Assembly (NCBI GenBank): GCA_963834365.1
Contig: CAWIBS010000039.1
Span: 1-64,000 of the forward strand
DNA length: 64,000 nt
From: CAWJAP01 sp963834365
GTDB lineage: Bacteria > Acidobacteriota > Vicinamibacteria > Vicinamibacterales > Vicinamibacteraceae
Direction: 5' to 3'
Shown: in pieces, positions 56,165 through 64,000 of the stretch
Layout of the letters: the number at the start of each line of letters is the position of its first letter
Numbering within the stretch: the stretch's first letter is position 1
The notes under the pieces: model-generated
Database searches by the model: none
What the model saw: the letters and a program-made list of their open reading frames with translations, nothing else
What the model was told of the DNA's origin: nothing
Program-made: the position numbers and the translations under genes

Positions 56165-58954
56165 ATGGAGAAGACAATCAATGACAACGTGAACCCCGAC
56201 CAGGCAATCGCCGAGTTGCAGCGCATCCTCGCGAGCGAGATCGTTCGAAAGGGCTCCAGTGCTGCGGCGGCTGTTACGGTTCCTGGTCGAGCGGACCCTC
56301 GAGGGGCGCTCCCACGAGGTCAAGGAATACGCGGTGGGTGTCGACGTCTTCGACCGCGGAGCCGACTTCGATCCGCGCACCGACACGATCGTGCGCGCAG
56401 AGGCCAGGCGACTGCGTGCCAAGCTTGCGGAGTATGCACGAGGGTCCCGGGCGTGCTGATGGAATCGTCATCGAGCTGCCGAAAGGGTCCTACGTCGTTG
56501 CGTTCCGTTCGAGTTCGTTCGAGGGCTCCCGCCCTTCATTCGCCGATCGATCGCTGCTCCCGAAGGACAGGGATCCGGTCCGCCCGTTTTGGTTGCCCGC
56601 GGCGCGCACCGCATTGATCGGCCGGGAAAACGGACCTCGCTGCCGTTCGTCAATTGATCCTGCGGAACGACGTGCGCCTGGTGACCTTGACAGGCGCGGG
56701 CGGCAGCGGAAAGACGCGGCTGGCTGTGGAGGCCGCGTTCAGAGTCGCGCCCGCGTTTGCGGGTGGCGTTAACTTCGTGGCACTGAGCTCGATGACCGAG
56801 GAGGCTCCCGCCACATGCGAAATCGCGCACGCGCTTGGACTGGCGCAGACCGATGGCAGATCGCTGGTTGAGGCCCTTCAGGATCACGTTCGGCTGTCGA
56901 TTCGCGATCCCGCGTTGCTCGTTCTGGACAACGTCGAACAGCTTGTGGCAATCGCGCCCCTGCTGGTGGGGCTGCTGGACGCCTGTGCCGCGCTGAAGTT
57001 GCTGGTGACGAGCCGGGCGCTCCTCCACGTGGGCGGTGAATTCAACTATACCGGTGTCCCCGCTGCCCGTCCCTCTCCTGACCGATGGAGCTCCGCGGTA
57101 CGATACCCTCTCGACGAAATCCCGGCAGTGATCCTCTTCGTGCAGCGGGCGGCCGCCATCGAGCCCGTCGTTTGTACCGTCACGGATGGGAATGCCGCAG
57201 CCGTTGCGGAGCTCTGCGTCCGACTCGATGGCCTGCCGCTCGCGCTCGAGCTGGCGGCCGGCACGGATCAAGGGTGCTGACGCCAGCGGAACTCTGCGAT
57301 CGAATGAAGTCCCGGCTCGATCTGTTGGCGCGCTGGCGCGAGCGACGTGCCGTGCGACGACAGCAGACCCTGCGGAACACACTCGAGTGGAGTCACGCGT
57401 TACTGACTGACGAGAAGAGCAGCAACTGTTCCGTAGGCTGAGCCGTGTTCTCCGGCGGCTGCACGCTCGAGGGCGCTGAAGCCGTCTGTAACACCCGCCG
57501 CGATCCCGCCATCAGCCCGAACGCAATGGCATGTGGTCGCTGCTCGACAAGAGCCTGATTGTACCAGATCGATCGACGCAGGAGACGGAGCGTCGCTTTG
57601 GCGATGCTCGAGACCGTTCGCGAGTTCGCGATGCGAGCGGCTCGATGGCGAGCGGCGAGCGTAGTGCGGCAAGACACGCCCATGCTGCGTTCAGCCTCGT
57701 GCTTGGCTGAAGAGGTCGAGTTTACAGAGGACGCGGACCGAGCTCGCTCGCGTGGTTTGCAAGTGCCACAGACCGAGCGCGACAACCATCGCGCTGCGCT
57801 GGCGTACCTGATCGAGACCAGGAACGACGGCGTGGGCGCTTCGTCTTGGTGTGGCTCTCTATCGATACTGGGAACATTGTGAATATCTCGTCGGAAGGCC
57901 GCACGTGGCTCGAGGCTATTCTCGAGTTGCCAGGCACCACGGCCAGCACGGCAGCGCGTGTACGTGCGCTCAGCTACGCGGCGGCTCTGGCTGGACGACA
58001 CAGGGCGATTTTGGGGTCGCGATACTGCGTAAATCGCGAGGCGCTCGAGATGTGCCGGGGGCTTGGAGACGTAAGGGCGCCATCGATGCAGCTCAACGCG
58101 CTTGCCGCCGCACGACGCGCTGGTGTGGGAGACTATCGAGCAGCGTGTGAATGGAGCGAGCAGACGCTGGAGGCGTGTCGCGACCTGGGCGACAAGGCGG
58201 CCACCGCCGCGGCCCTGAGCAATCTCGCGGACGTCGTTTTCCTGCTCGGCCGCCATCGTGAGGCGCAGGCAGCGCCTGCGAGGAGGCCTCTGCGATGTTC
58301 GCCGAGATAGACGACGCGACCGGGATCGCGTGGTGCTCCAACCACCTCGGTGACAACGCCGCCGCGCAAGGCGACGTCGCCGGCGCGCGTCGCCTCTACG
58401 AGGCTGGCGCGGACGTCTTCCGGAAGATGGACAATCGCTGGGGACTCGCCAGATCGGCCTGCGATCTGGGCCATCTGGCGTGTGAAGAGGGCAGTTACGA
58501 GTTGGCCCGAGCCTTCTTCCACGAGGCCTTGATCGCGTTCCGCGACCTGGAACACAAGCGTGGGATGGCGTCGGCCCTCGAGGGGCTCGCGCGCCTGGCT
58601 CATCAGGAGGGCGAATCGCGTCCGTGCATTCATCATCGCCGGCGGCTGCGGCAGCACTCCGACACGCAACGGGCGCGGTGGTTCGGTCCGAGCAGGACCG
58701 GAAGCTGGAGCACATGCTTGATCGAGCTTCCGCGCACTGCGATCCCGCGTGCGCGAAGCAAGCATGGAGGAAAGGTTGGTCGCATGTCGGCGGATGAAGC
58801 GATTCGCTACGCAATCATGGGTTCGAAAGCGGAGATGCCGGCTCCTGAAAGTTTGCCGGATCGACAAGGCGACGCACCGCTTCGATCCGATCGACAGGCA
58901 GCACCCACCATCCGGCCGTGTTCCCGAATGAGCGTTTCGTCCGGCGAGAAGTAG
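56165..58954 (+). CDS. Winged-helix/NB-ARC-like ATPase/TPR transcriptional regulator (many frame changes)
   Basis: About 920 residues in at least six frame segments. The N-terminal module LLRFLVERTLEGRSHEVKEY, then VFDRGADFDPRTDTIVRAEA and LPKGSYVV is the DNA-binding head common in acidobacterial regulators. The ATPase has Walker A GAGGSGKTRLA, the strand LLVLDNVEQL and LDGLPLALELAA, as in AfsR/MalT-type STAND proteins. TPR-like helices fill the last 300 residues (GIAWCSNHLGDNAAAQGDVA, then LARSACDLGHLACEEGSYEL). ATG 56165 fits the promoter at 56085. The exact 3' end is uncertain because it overlaps the opposite gene at 58815. Density of frame changes suggests either decay or poor sequence. 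Confidence 0.65.
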
Positions 58955-59116
58955 ATGCAGTAAATCTTGTCGTCACAGATGAAGCTGTGAATCCATTGGA
59001 TCTCCGGACCCGAGCTTCCGGAGCGCCTCGAGGGACCGCAGGGATACTTCCCGGATCTCAGCATCGGTCAACTGGGACGCGCCCGGCACGTTGCGCTCGA
59101 TGATGAACTTCGGCAT
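58815..59116 (-). CDS. DUF4242 protein (small nickel-binding-like ferredoxin fold), two frame changes
   Basis: Start MPKFIIERNVPGASQLTDAE has a GGAGG site seven bases upstream. After a shift near 59015 it continues PEIQWIHSFICDDKIYCIYF with SPDETLIREHGRM, then another shift near 58895 gives PVDRIEAVRRLVDPANFQ. These are the conserved pieces of DUF4242/SCO4226-like proteins of about 90 residues. The best-studied member binds nickel; the family role is unknown. Confidence 0.72.
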
Positions 59117-59444
59117 ATGCTCCCTCCTGGCGAGGTCCAGCGATGTTCGGCGAGTCCCGCCGCGCCAGTATCTAGCATAACGGCCTGGCGTCGTGCGAGC
59201 CGTGCCAGTCACTCGACGCGGCCGCGTGACCGCCGGCTCCTGACCGCCCTTCCCGACGCGTCACTCTCAGGGGGTCCGTCTGCAGGCGACGGCCGGCAGC
59301 ACCGGGCCGCGCGATCGCATGATCAGACGGACAGAACCGTGTCCCGGGATTGGAGCGCTGTCCATCGGTCGCCCGTTGCCACTCCCAAAGTCATGAACTC
59401 GCGCGCGAAAGTCCACAACGTCCGTGGAGATCGCTCCGTGATTC
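59117..59444. other. Gene-free stretch
   Basis: Frames in this part have no ribosome sites or recognisable domains. It separates two minus-strand genes and probably holds the promoter of the DUF4242 gene. Confidence 0.4.
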
Positions 59445-59858
59445 CTACTGGGTCGCCGAGAAATTGTACTCGCCGAGGTCGCCAAAGACGGAGGCGTGGA
59501 TGGCCACGGTCCCCGCCATTTGCAGGGGCTGCCCTTCCACCTCGTCCGACACGTTACCCGTGAACACTCGCACGGCGAGGTCGGAGTCGAGGTTCCTGTG
59601 AACGAAGTGGATCCGCCCGGTGGACGGACAGTACCAACCACTGACGTCCGCGATGCCCTGGAGCTGGCCGCGGATCGATCGGCAGTTCGCCGCGCCAGGC
59701 GCTCCGGGCCCGCCCTGGGTGTCGATGGTGAGCGTTTCCGTGCCCCCGTTGACCTGCAGCGTCCAGGTCGTTCGCGCGATATTGGCCGGGCGCGCAGCCG
59801 AGACCGTGCCGGCAGCGAGAAGGATGGTCGCAAGGGTGACCGTGACGATCGCTTTCAT
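59445..59858 (-). CDS. Secreted small beta-rich protein of unknown function
   Basis: An intact 137-residue protein with a clean signal peptide (MKAIVTVTLATILLAAGTVS). The mature part has the strands TTWTLQVNGGTETLTIDTQG, ANCRSIRGQL and GRIHFVHRNLDSDLAVRVF. Two Cys (in ANCRS and GWYCPS) could form a disulfide. The pattern resembles small lipocalin/avidin-like barrels in which ligand binding is common. The neighbours do not indicate a role. Confidence 0.7.
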   Translation of the reverse strand: MKAIVTVTLATILLAAGTVSAARPANIARTTWTLQVNGGTETLTIDTQGGPGAPGAANCRSIRGQLQGIADVSGWYCPSTGRIHFVHRNLDSDLAVRVFTGNVSDEVEGQPLQMAGTVAIHASVFGDLGEYNFSATQ

Positions 59859-60101
59859 GATTGGTGAGTCTCCTGGTCGAATGGGCCGACGCCGGCGTCC
59901 CTCGTGGACGGCCGGCTCGCGGCGTTGTCCTCTGCCCTGGACCTACGCAGGATTGGCACGAATCCGGACACGGCCTCCGATACGACGGGGCTGAAGCCCC
60001 AGCAGCCGGCAATCTCCGATGGCCACCTCAACCAGGGCGGTCTCGACATCATCGTGCTGCGCTACGACGCGAATGGCACGTGGGTGTGGCCGACCAGCGC
60101 G

Positions 60102-61975
60102 GGAGAGCCCAATCTGCGTCCATCTGGAATCGAGCACCCGCTTGCGGGAGCCCTGAGCCGCGAGCCTGACACGCACACAAGTGAACGCCGGGATTAATTC
60201 CGGACCAAGCCGCGGAAGCTCAGGGAGTGTCCTGAGAGTCAGGCGCAGGCCGCATGTTTCCATATTCCAGATCACGATGGGTGGGGCTCGGAGGTGCACT
60301 CCGAGAAGCAGTACATCCCCATCGCGCGCCGGCAGCGCGGCGTGCTCGCGCTGCTGCTGAGCGGCCTCGCACTCGTCGTGCATCAAGGAGGTCGGGATGG
60401 GAGATGGAACGTTTCGCCTGTCGATCGTCGCATTGCTCGCGTCGTGCATGGCGGGGCCGGCCGGCGGGCGCGAACCGCTTCGCTCGCAAGAGGTCAAGAA
60501 CCCGCTCCGCGTCGACGCTGCGCTGCGAGGCGCGGGCTCGTACGCGGGCTACACGTACGTCTTTCGCGGCGGGAAGTACCGCCGGCTGATCACGTCGTCG
60601 GGGGTCTTCGATGACGGTGGCTCGCTCCCCGTGTTCGCGTTCCACTTGCCGCCCGCCTATCACGCCGGCGTGGACGCCGCGCTCTCGGGTGCCGGGACGT
60701 ACGCGGGCAAGGGGTACTTCTTCCTCGGCTCGAGCTACGCGCGCTACGACTGGTCGACCAACGCGGTCGACTACCAGGGCACGCTCGCCGCGGACTGGTA
60801 CCTGCCGTCGCCGTTCTCGTCGGGGATCGATGCCGCCGTGAACGGGGAGGGGGTGTATGCCAACAAAGCGTACTTCTTCCGCGGCACGCAGTACGTCCGC
60901 TACGATTGGACCCACGGGACCGTGGACGCGGGATACCCTCTCCCGCTCACCGCGTGGAACCTGCCGGCGCCGTTCACGAGCGGCGTCGACAGCGTCGTGC
61001 CGTGGCCGTCGGGGAAGCTCGCGTTCATCCGCGGCGACCAGATGGTGCTGTACAACTGGTTGGACGGCAGCGTGGGTCCGATCCAGCCCGTCTTGACCGC
61101 GTGGCCGGGGCTCGCCGCGCTCGACGCGAGCCCCACGCGGCGCGTGATCCTGTACGCGACGATCGATCCGAAACCGATCCTCTTCCCGGACGATCACACG
61201 CCGAACCTGTCGGGGCTCTGGCAGGCGGTGTGGACGCACCCACCGACGCCGGGATTCCCGATGGTCTACATCGATCGCTGGTGGGGCCCCGCGGTGACCA
61301 GCGCGATGCTCGCGGACCCGCATGTCATGGCGGTGTTCAGCAGCGGCAGCCACGCCGAATGGTACACTGATGCACCGCGAACCGTGCTCGAACGCGTGCC
61401 CGGATTCGATGTGCAACTTTCCAGAGACCTTTCCCACGTGGAGGGAACAGATCGAGGGCTACGTGGAGAGACTCTGGACCTCGAGCGTGCCGTTCCTCGC
61501 CGTGTGCGGCTCACACCAGCTCATCTCGGGCGCACGAGCGGGATGGCAGTCGGTGGGCCACATGGGCGAGCCGGGACATACGGTCGCGGACGAGCTCCTG
61601 AACGGCTACAGCCGGATCCCGTGTTTCCGGCAAAGCGAGCGCGAGGTGAAGCCGATCGTGCTCGAGGTCCCGAGTGATCCGCTGTTCGAGGGCATCCCGA
61701 CCCACGCATCGTTCTACGAGTTCCACTCCGACGAGGTGCGGGATGGGGCGTTCTCGTCGGATGCGGTGCTGATTGCGAAGCGCGCCGCACCGGTACCGGC
61801 AGAGCCGTACACGATCGTGCAGGCCCTCAAGTACACGTCCGCATCGCAGCCCGGGCGGATCGCGTACACGACGCAGTTCCACCCGGAGATCATCAACACC
61901 AATCGGCCCAACCACGGTGCTCAGCTCGTGCACAACTTTGTCGACCTCGCGCTCGCGTACTGGGCCACGCACTAG
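60102..61975 (+). repeat. 1.87-kb direct repeat, copy 2
   Basis: Second copy of the repeat at 42711-44581, same orientation. It includes 295 bases of leader and the whole hemopexin-amidotransferase gene; similarity stops just after the stop codon. The two copies differ by scattered substitutions and small indels, so the duplication is not recent. Confidence 0.9.
60397..61975 (+). CDS. Hemopexin-repeat/class I glutamine-amidotransferase-like lipoprotein, copy 2 (one frame change)
   Basis: ATG at 60397 after AAGGAGG. The lipobox LLASC, the four hemopexin-like repeats and the amidotransferase-like half (FLAVCGSHQLI and TTQFHPEI) are as in the first copy. The frame changes near 61367, where an extra base gives GGTACACTGA in place of GGTACATGA; the first copy stays open at that point and breaks elsewhere. 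Substitutions cluster directly after the lipobox (residues 21-36), while the catalytic part is nearly unchanged, so the domain is under selection in both copies. Confidence 0.78.
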
Positions 61976-62198
61976 ACCAGGCCGCGACGGTCGATCGCCA
62001 TCCGCGGCCGCGGCGGAGCCAGCGCCACATCTCGCCGAACATGGCCGCGTCCGCGATGAAGCGTGACCCGTTGTCACTTCTTGGTCTGTGAGAGGGAGGC
62101 GGGAGGGCCGAACGGTCTTCCCACTAATAGTATCCAACCAAGCCGCTCGCCGTTCAAGACTGTTTCTTTCACGCCGGGCCCGCTATCATCGGCGGCCC

Positions 62199-63527
62199 AT
62201 GTCAGAAGAGCTCGACCTGAAGCGATCCGCGGATCTGCTCGTCTCGGCGACGCCCGAGCAGGTGACGGCCATCTTCGACGTCGATCTGTGGCGCGGCGCC
62301 GCGCCCGGCCTCGACGAACGGTTCGATGCGGCGCGCTTTGCGGAGTGGATCGAAATCCTGATCGACGCGGGAGAGGACGTCGCCGCGCGGATCGCGGCCG
62401 GCCTCGACGAGTCCCTGGTCGTCGCGGGATTGTCACAGCACATCCGCGTGTTCGACCGCGGCGTGTTCGAGCCGACGGCGGCGTCCGACGATGAGCCGAT
62501 GGAGCACGAGATCGCAGCGTCCGCCGAGCTGACGTGCGACGTCGGCGGCTACGTGGTGCACGCGCGGCGCAGCGAGGCGTGGGAGGCCATTGTGACGCTC
62601 CTCGTCGCGCTCGAGTCCGATCATGCCCCCTGCTTTCATGCCGTGATGGCCGGCTGCCGGCGGCTGTCCAACTCGACGGCCGAGATCGACGGGTGCGACG
62701 ATCTGTTGACGGCGCCCGATCAACTGGTCCACGACGTCGCCGTCGGGCGCGAGCAGCGCCGAACGCAGCAAGGCTTCAGCACGCCCGCGGCCGCGCGTGC
62801 CTTCCTCGAAATGGCGCGACAGCATCGCCGCCGTGCGTCGGCGGGAACGTCGGCCTCCACGTCCTCGACGCATCCGATCGTGGTCGCCTACTTTCGCGCG
62901 ATCGACGGCGCGGGGACAGCAGCCACGTCCAGCGATCCGCAGGTCAGACGCAGTCAGGAGCTGGCGTTTCTCGCGAATACATTGATCGCCGGATGCGGCA
63001 TCCAATCGCGTGCGTTCACGCCGCAAGAGGCCCGCGACGCGGCCGTCAGCGTGTGCCATCTGGGGATCGAGCACTGGCCGACGCGCGACACGAAAGTGGA
63101 AGCGGGGAGCGCGCTCACCACGGGCGAGCACGTGCTGCTGGGCTACGACCTGATCGCGGCGTTCGAGATCGGATGGAGCGTACTGTACGAGCATGTGTGT
63201 CTGTCCGTCACCGATGATCTGATCGCATGGGCGACAGCCGCGGAGCTCCCCACGCTCCGGCGCGAGCTGCTGGAGCAGCGTCAGGCGGGCACGCCGTGGC
63301 GCGCACGTGACGCGCTGGACGAGCTCGCCGTGCTCGACATGCCGGCCTGGATCAGCCTGCTCGGCCTGATCGACGAATGTCCGGTGATGCCGGCCGCCCT
63401 GACGGCGATCCTCGACGGAAAGACCGCCGCGGTCAGCGCGACCGGGTTCGAGTTCATCTCGACGCGTGGTCAGCTCGACACGATCCGCGCGTTCATGACA
63501 CGGCTTCCGGATATCTTGCGCGTCTGA
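62199..63527 (+). CDS. DUF6178 family protein
   Basis: An intact 442-residue protein from the ATG at 62199; earlier in-frame starts lie in a stretch without similarity. It is helical, acidic and cytosolic: LDLKRSADLLVSATPEQVTA, FDVDLWRGAAPGLDERFDAA, then FLANTLIAGCGIQSRAFTPQ and HEWPTRD-like segments. These fit DUF6178, a large helical family with no known function, found mainly in Myxococcota, Desulfobacterota and Acidobacteriota. It is not obviously in an operon. Confidence 0.75.
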   Translation: MSEELDLKRSADLLVSATPEQVTAIFDVDLWRGAAPGLDERFDAARFAEWIEILIDAGEDVAARIAAGLDESLVVAGLSQHIRVFDRGVFEPTAASDDEPMEHEIAASAELTCDVGGYVVHARRSEAWEAIVTLLVALESDHAPCFHAVMAGCRRLSNSTAEIDGCDDLLTAPDQLVHDVAVGREQRRTQQGFSTPAAARAFLEMARQHRRRASAGTSASTSSTHPIVVAYFRAIDGAGTAATSSDPQVRRSQELAFLANTLIAGCGIQSRAFTPQEARDAAVSVCHLGIEHWPTRDTKVEAGSALTTGEHVLLGYDLIAAFEIGWSVLYEHVCLSVTDDLIAWATAAELPTLRRELLEQRQAGTPWRARDALDELAVLDMPAWISLLGLIDECPVMPAALTAILDGKTAAVSATGFEFISTRGQLDTIRAFMTRLPDILRV

Positions 63528-63795
63528 GCGGCACGTCGCTGCGAGACCGCTACGGCAATTTCGTGTCCGGCGCGTGCGAGCTGCCTGCCCAGAAGACACC
63601 GTTCGCGCCCCAAGACATCGGTCGCTCGACCGCGATGGGGACGCCGTTCGTCACCTCGACCCGGCATGACAGGCCGTGTTCCCGGCCCTACAGCGAAGGG
63701 ACACGCGGTGGCGCCGGCTGGCAAGGCAAGGCGCGAAATCCTGTTGCGGAGTGCCAGCCCGCCCCTTAGGCTGGGGCCCGCGCGGGAGCTCACCA

Positions 63796-64000
63796 ATGAC
63801 GCAGCGGGACACGGGCTTTCTGGCGGGTGTGATCGAGGGTTTCTACGGCCAGCCCTGGACCGGGCCGAGCGCCTCGAGTTGTTCGACTGGATGGCGGCGT
63901 GGGGCCTCGACACCTATGTCTACGCGGCCAAGGACGACCTGAAGCATCGCGCGTGCTGGCGCGAGCCGTACGCGCCGTCGGAAGCCCGGGCGATCGCCGT
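63796..64000 (+). CDS. GH84 beta-N-acetylglucosaminidase (O-GlcNAcase/hyaluronidase type), start only
   Basis: The start is MTQRDTGFLAGVIEGFYGQP. After a shift near 63865 it continues AERLELFDWMAAWGLDTYVY and KDDLKHRACWREPY to the window edge. GVIEGFYG-x-PW and YAAKDDLKHR are the first two motifs of the GH84 catalytic barrel. The enzyme removes N-acetylglucosamine from glycoproteins or hyaluronan-like substrates. The catalytic Asp-Asp pair lies beyond the window. Confidence 0.85.

Noticed and set aside
1..64000. CRISPR arrays, tRNA and rRNA genes.
   Set aside because: No regularly spaced short repeats, no recognisable cloverleaf sequences and no rRNA signatures were noticed by eye; a tRNAscan or Infernal run would be decisive.

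Overview
The window is GC-rich bacterial chromosome. An Oar-like TonB-receptor remnant (ending at 15356), a broken ECF sigma factor of the family expanded in Acidobacteria and Planctomycetes (54555-54887), a winged-helix/NB-ARC-like/TPR regulator (56165-58954) and the many secreted beta-propellers and redox enzymes point to Acidobacteriota, perhaps Vicinamibacteria. This is an inference from gene content; there is no rRNA or tRNA here to confirm it. A striking property is the number of single-base frame changes inside genes whose motifs are otherwise intact. The two copies of one duplicated gene carry different one-base insertions, so many of these changes may be residual sequencing or assembly indels rather than true decay. 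Genes are therefore given at their reconstructed full extent, with the frame changes described.

Layout. 0-5.3 kb: end of a metal-efflux membrane-fusion protein with a cupredoxin tail, a PLD3/PLD4-like phospholipase D, a small partner protein plus a DyP peroxidase, a zinc-ribbon membrane protein and a MarR regulator with a palindromic operator. 5.4-7.8 kb: a graveyard holding an IS21-type istB remnant and the tail of a tyrosine recombinase. 7.8-11 kb: a copper-radical oxidase (galactose/glyoxal oxidase type) and an Old Yellow Enzyme. 11.3-14.7 kb: an ECF sigma factor, a small 89-residue protein and a translationally coupled 694-residue protein of unknown function. 14.7-15.4 kb: an internally deleted TonB-dependent receptor.

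15.4-36.4 kb is one continuous minus-strand block of 14 genes, mostly overlapping or a few bases apart: AroD-AroE fusion, two paralogous small proteins, an acyl-CoA-dehydrogenase-like flavoprotein, an EamA-type exporter, two luciferase-like monooxygenases, a methyltransferase, three glycosyltransferases, a giant multi-cupredoxin oxidase of about 2,150 residues, a YVTN propeller protein and a fourth glycosyltransferase. It looks like an uncharacterised biosynthetic or oxidative tailoring locus and is the best candidate for an undescribed system. Divergently, 36.6-42.3 kb encodes two SCO copper chaperones flanking a cytochrome c-periplasmic binding protein fusion, a VioB-N-terminus-like protein, a DedA-like membrane protein and a VOC protein.

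42.7-62 kb is bounded by two about 1.87-kb direct repeats, each carrying a hemopexin-repeat/glutamine-amidotransferase-like lipoprotein gene. Between them lie a phosphate locus (Na/Pi cotransporter, two PstS-like proteins, a phosphate-porin-like protein, but no PstCAB), 4-alpha-glucanotransferase, several secreted propellers, a large TPR regulator and small proteins. The window ends with a DUF6178 gene and the start of a GH84 beta-N-acetylglucosaminidase. Recurrent themes are copper (CusB-type tail, copper-radical oxidase, giant multicopper oxidase, two SCO proteins), extracytoplasmic oxidation and phosphate.
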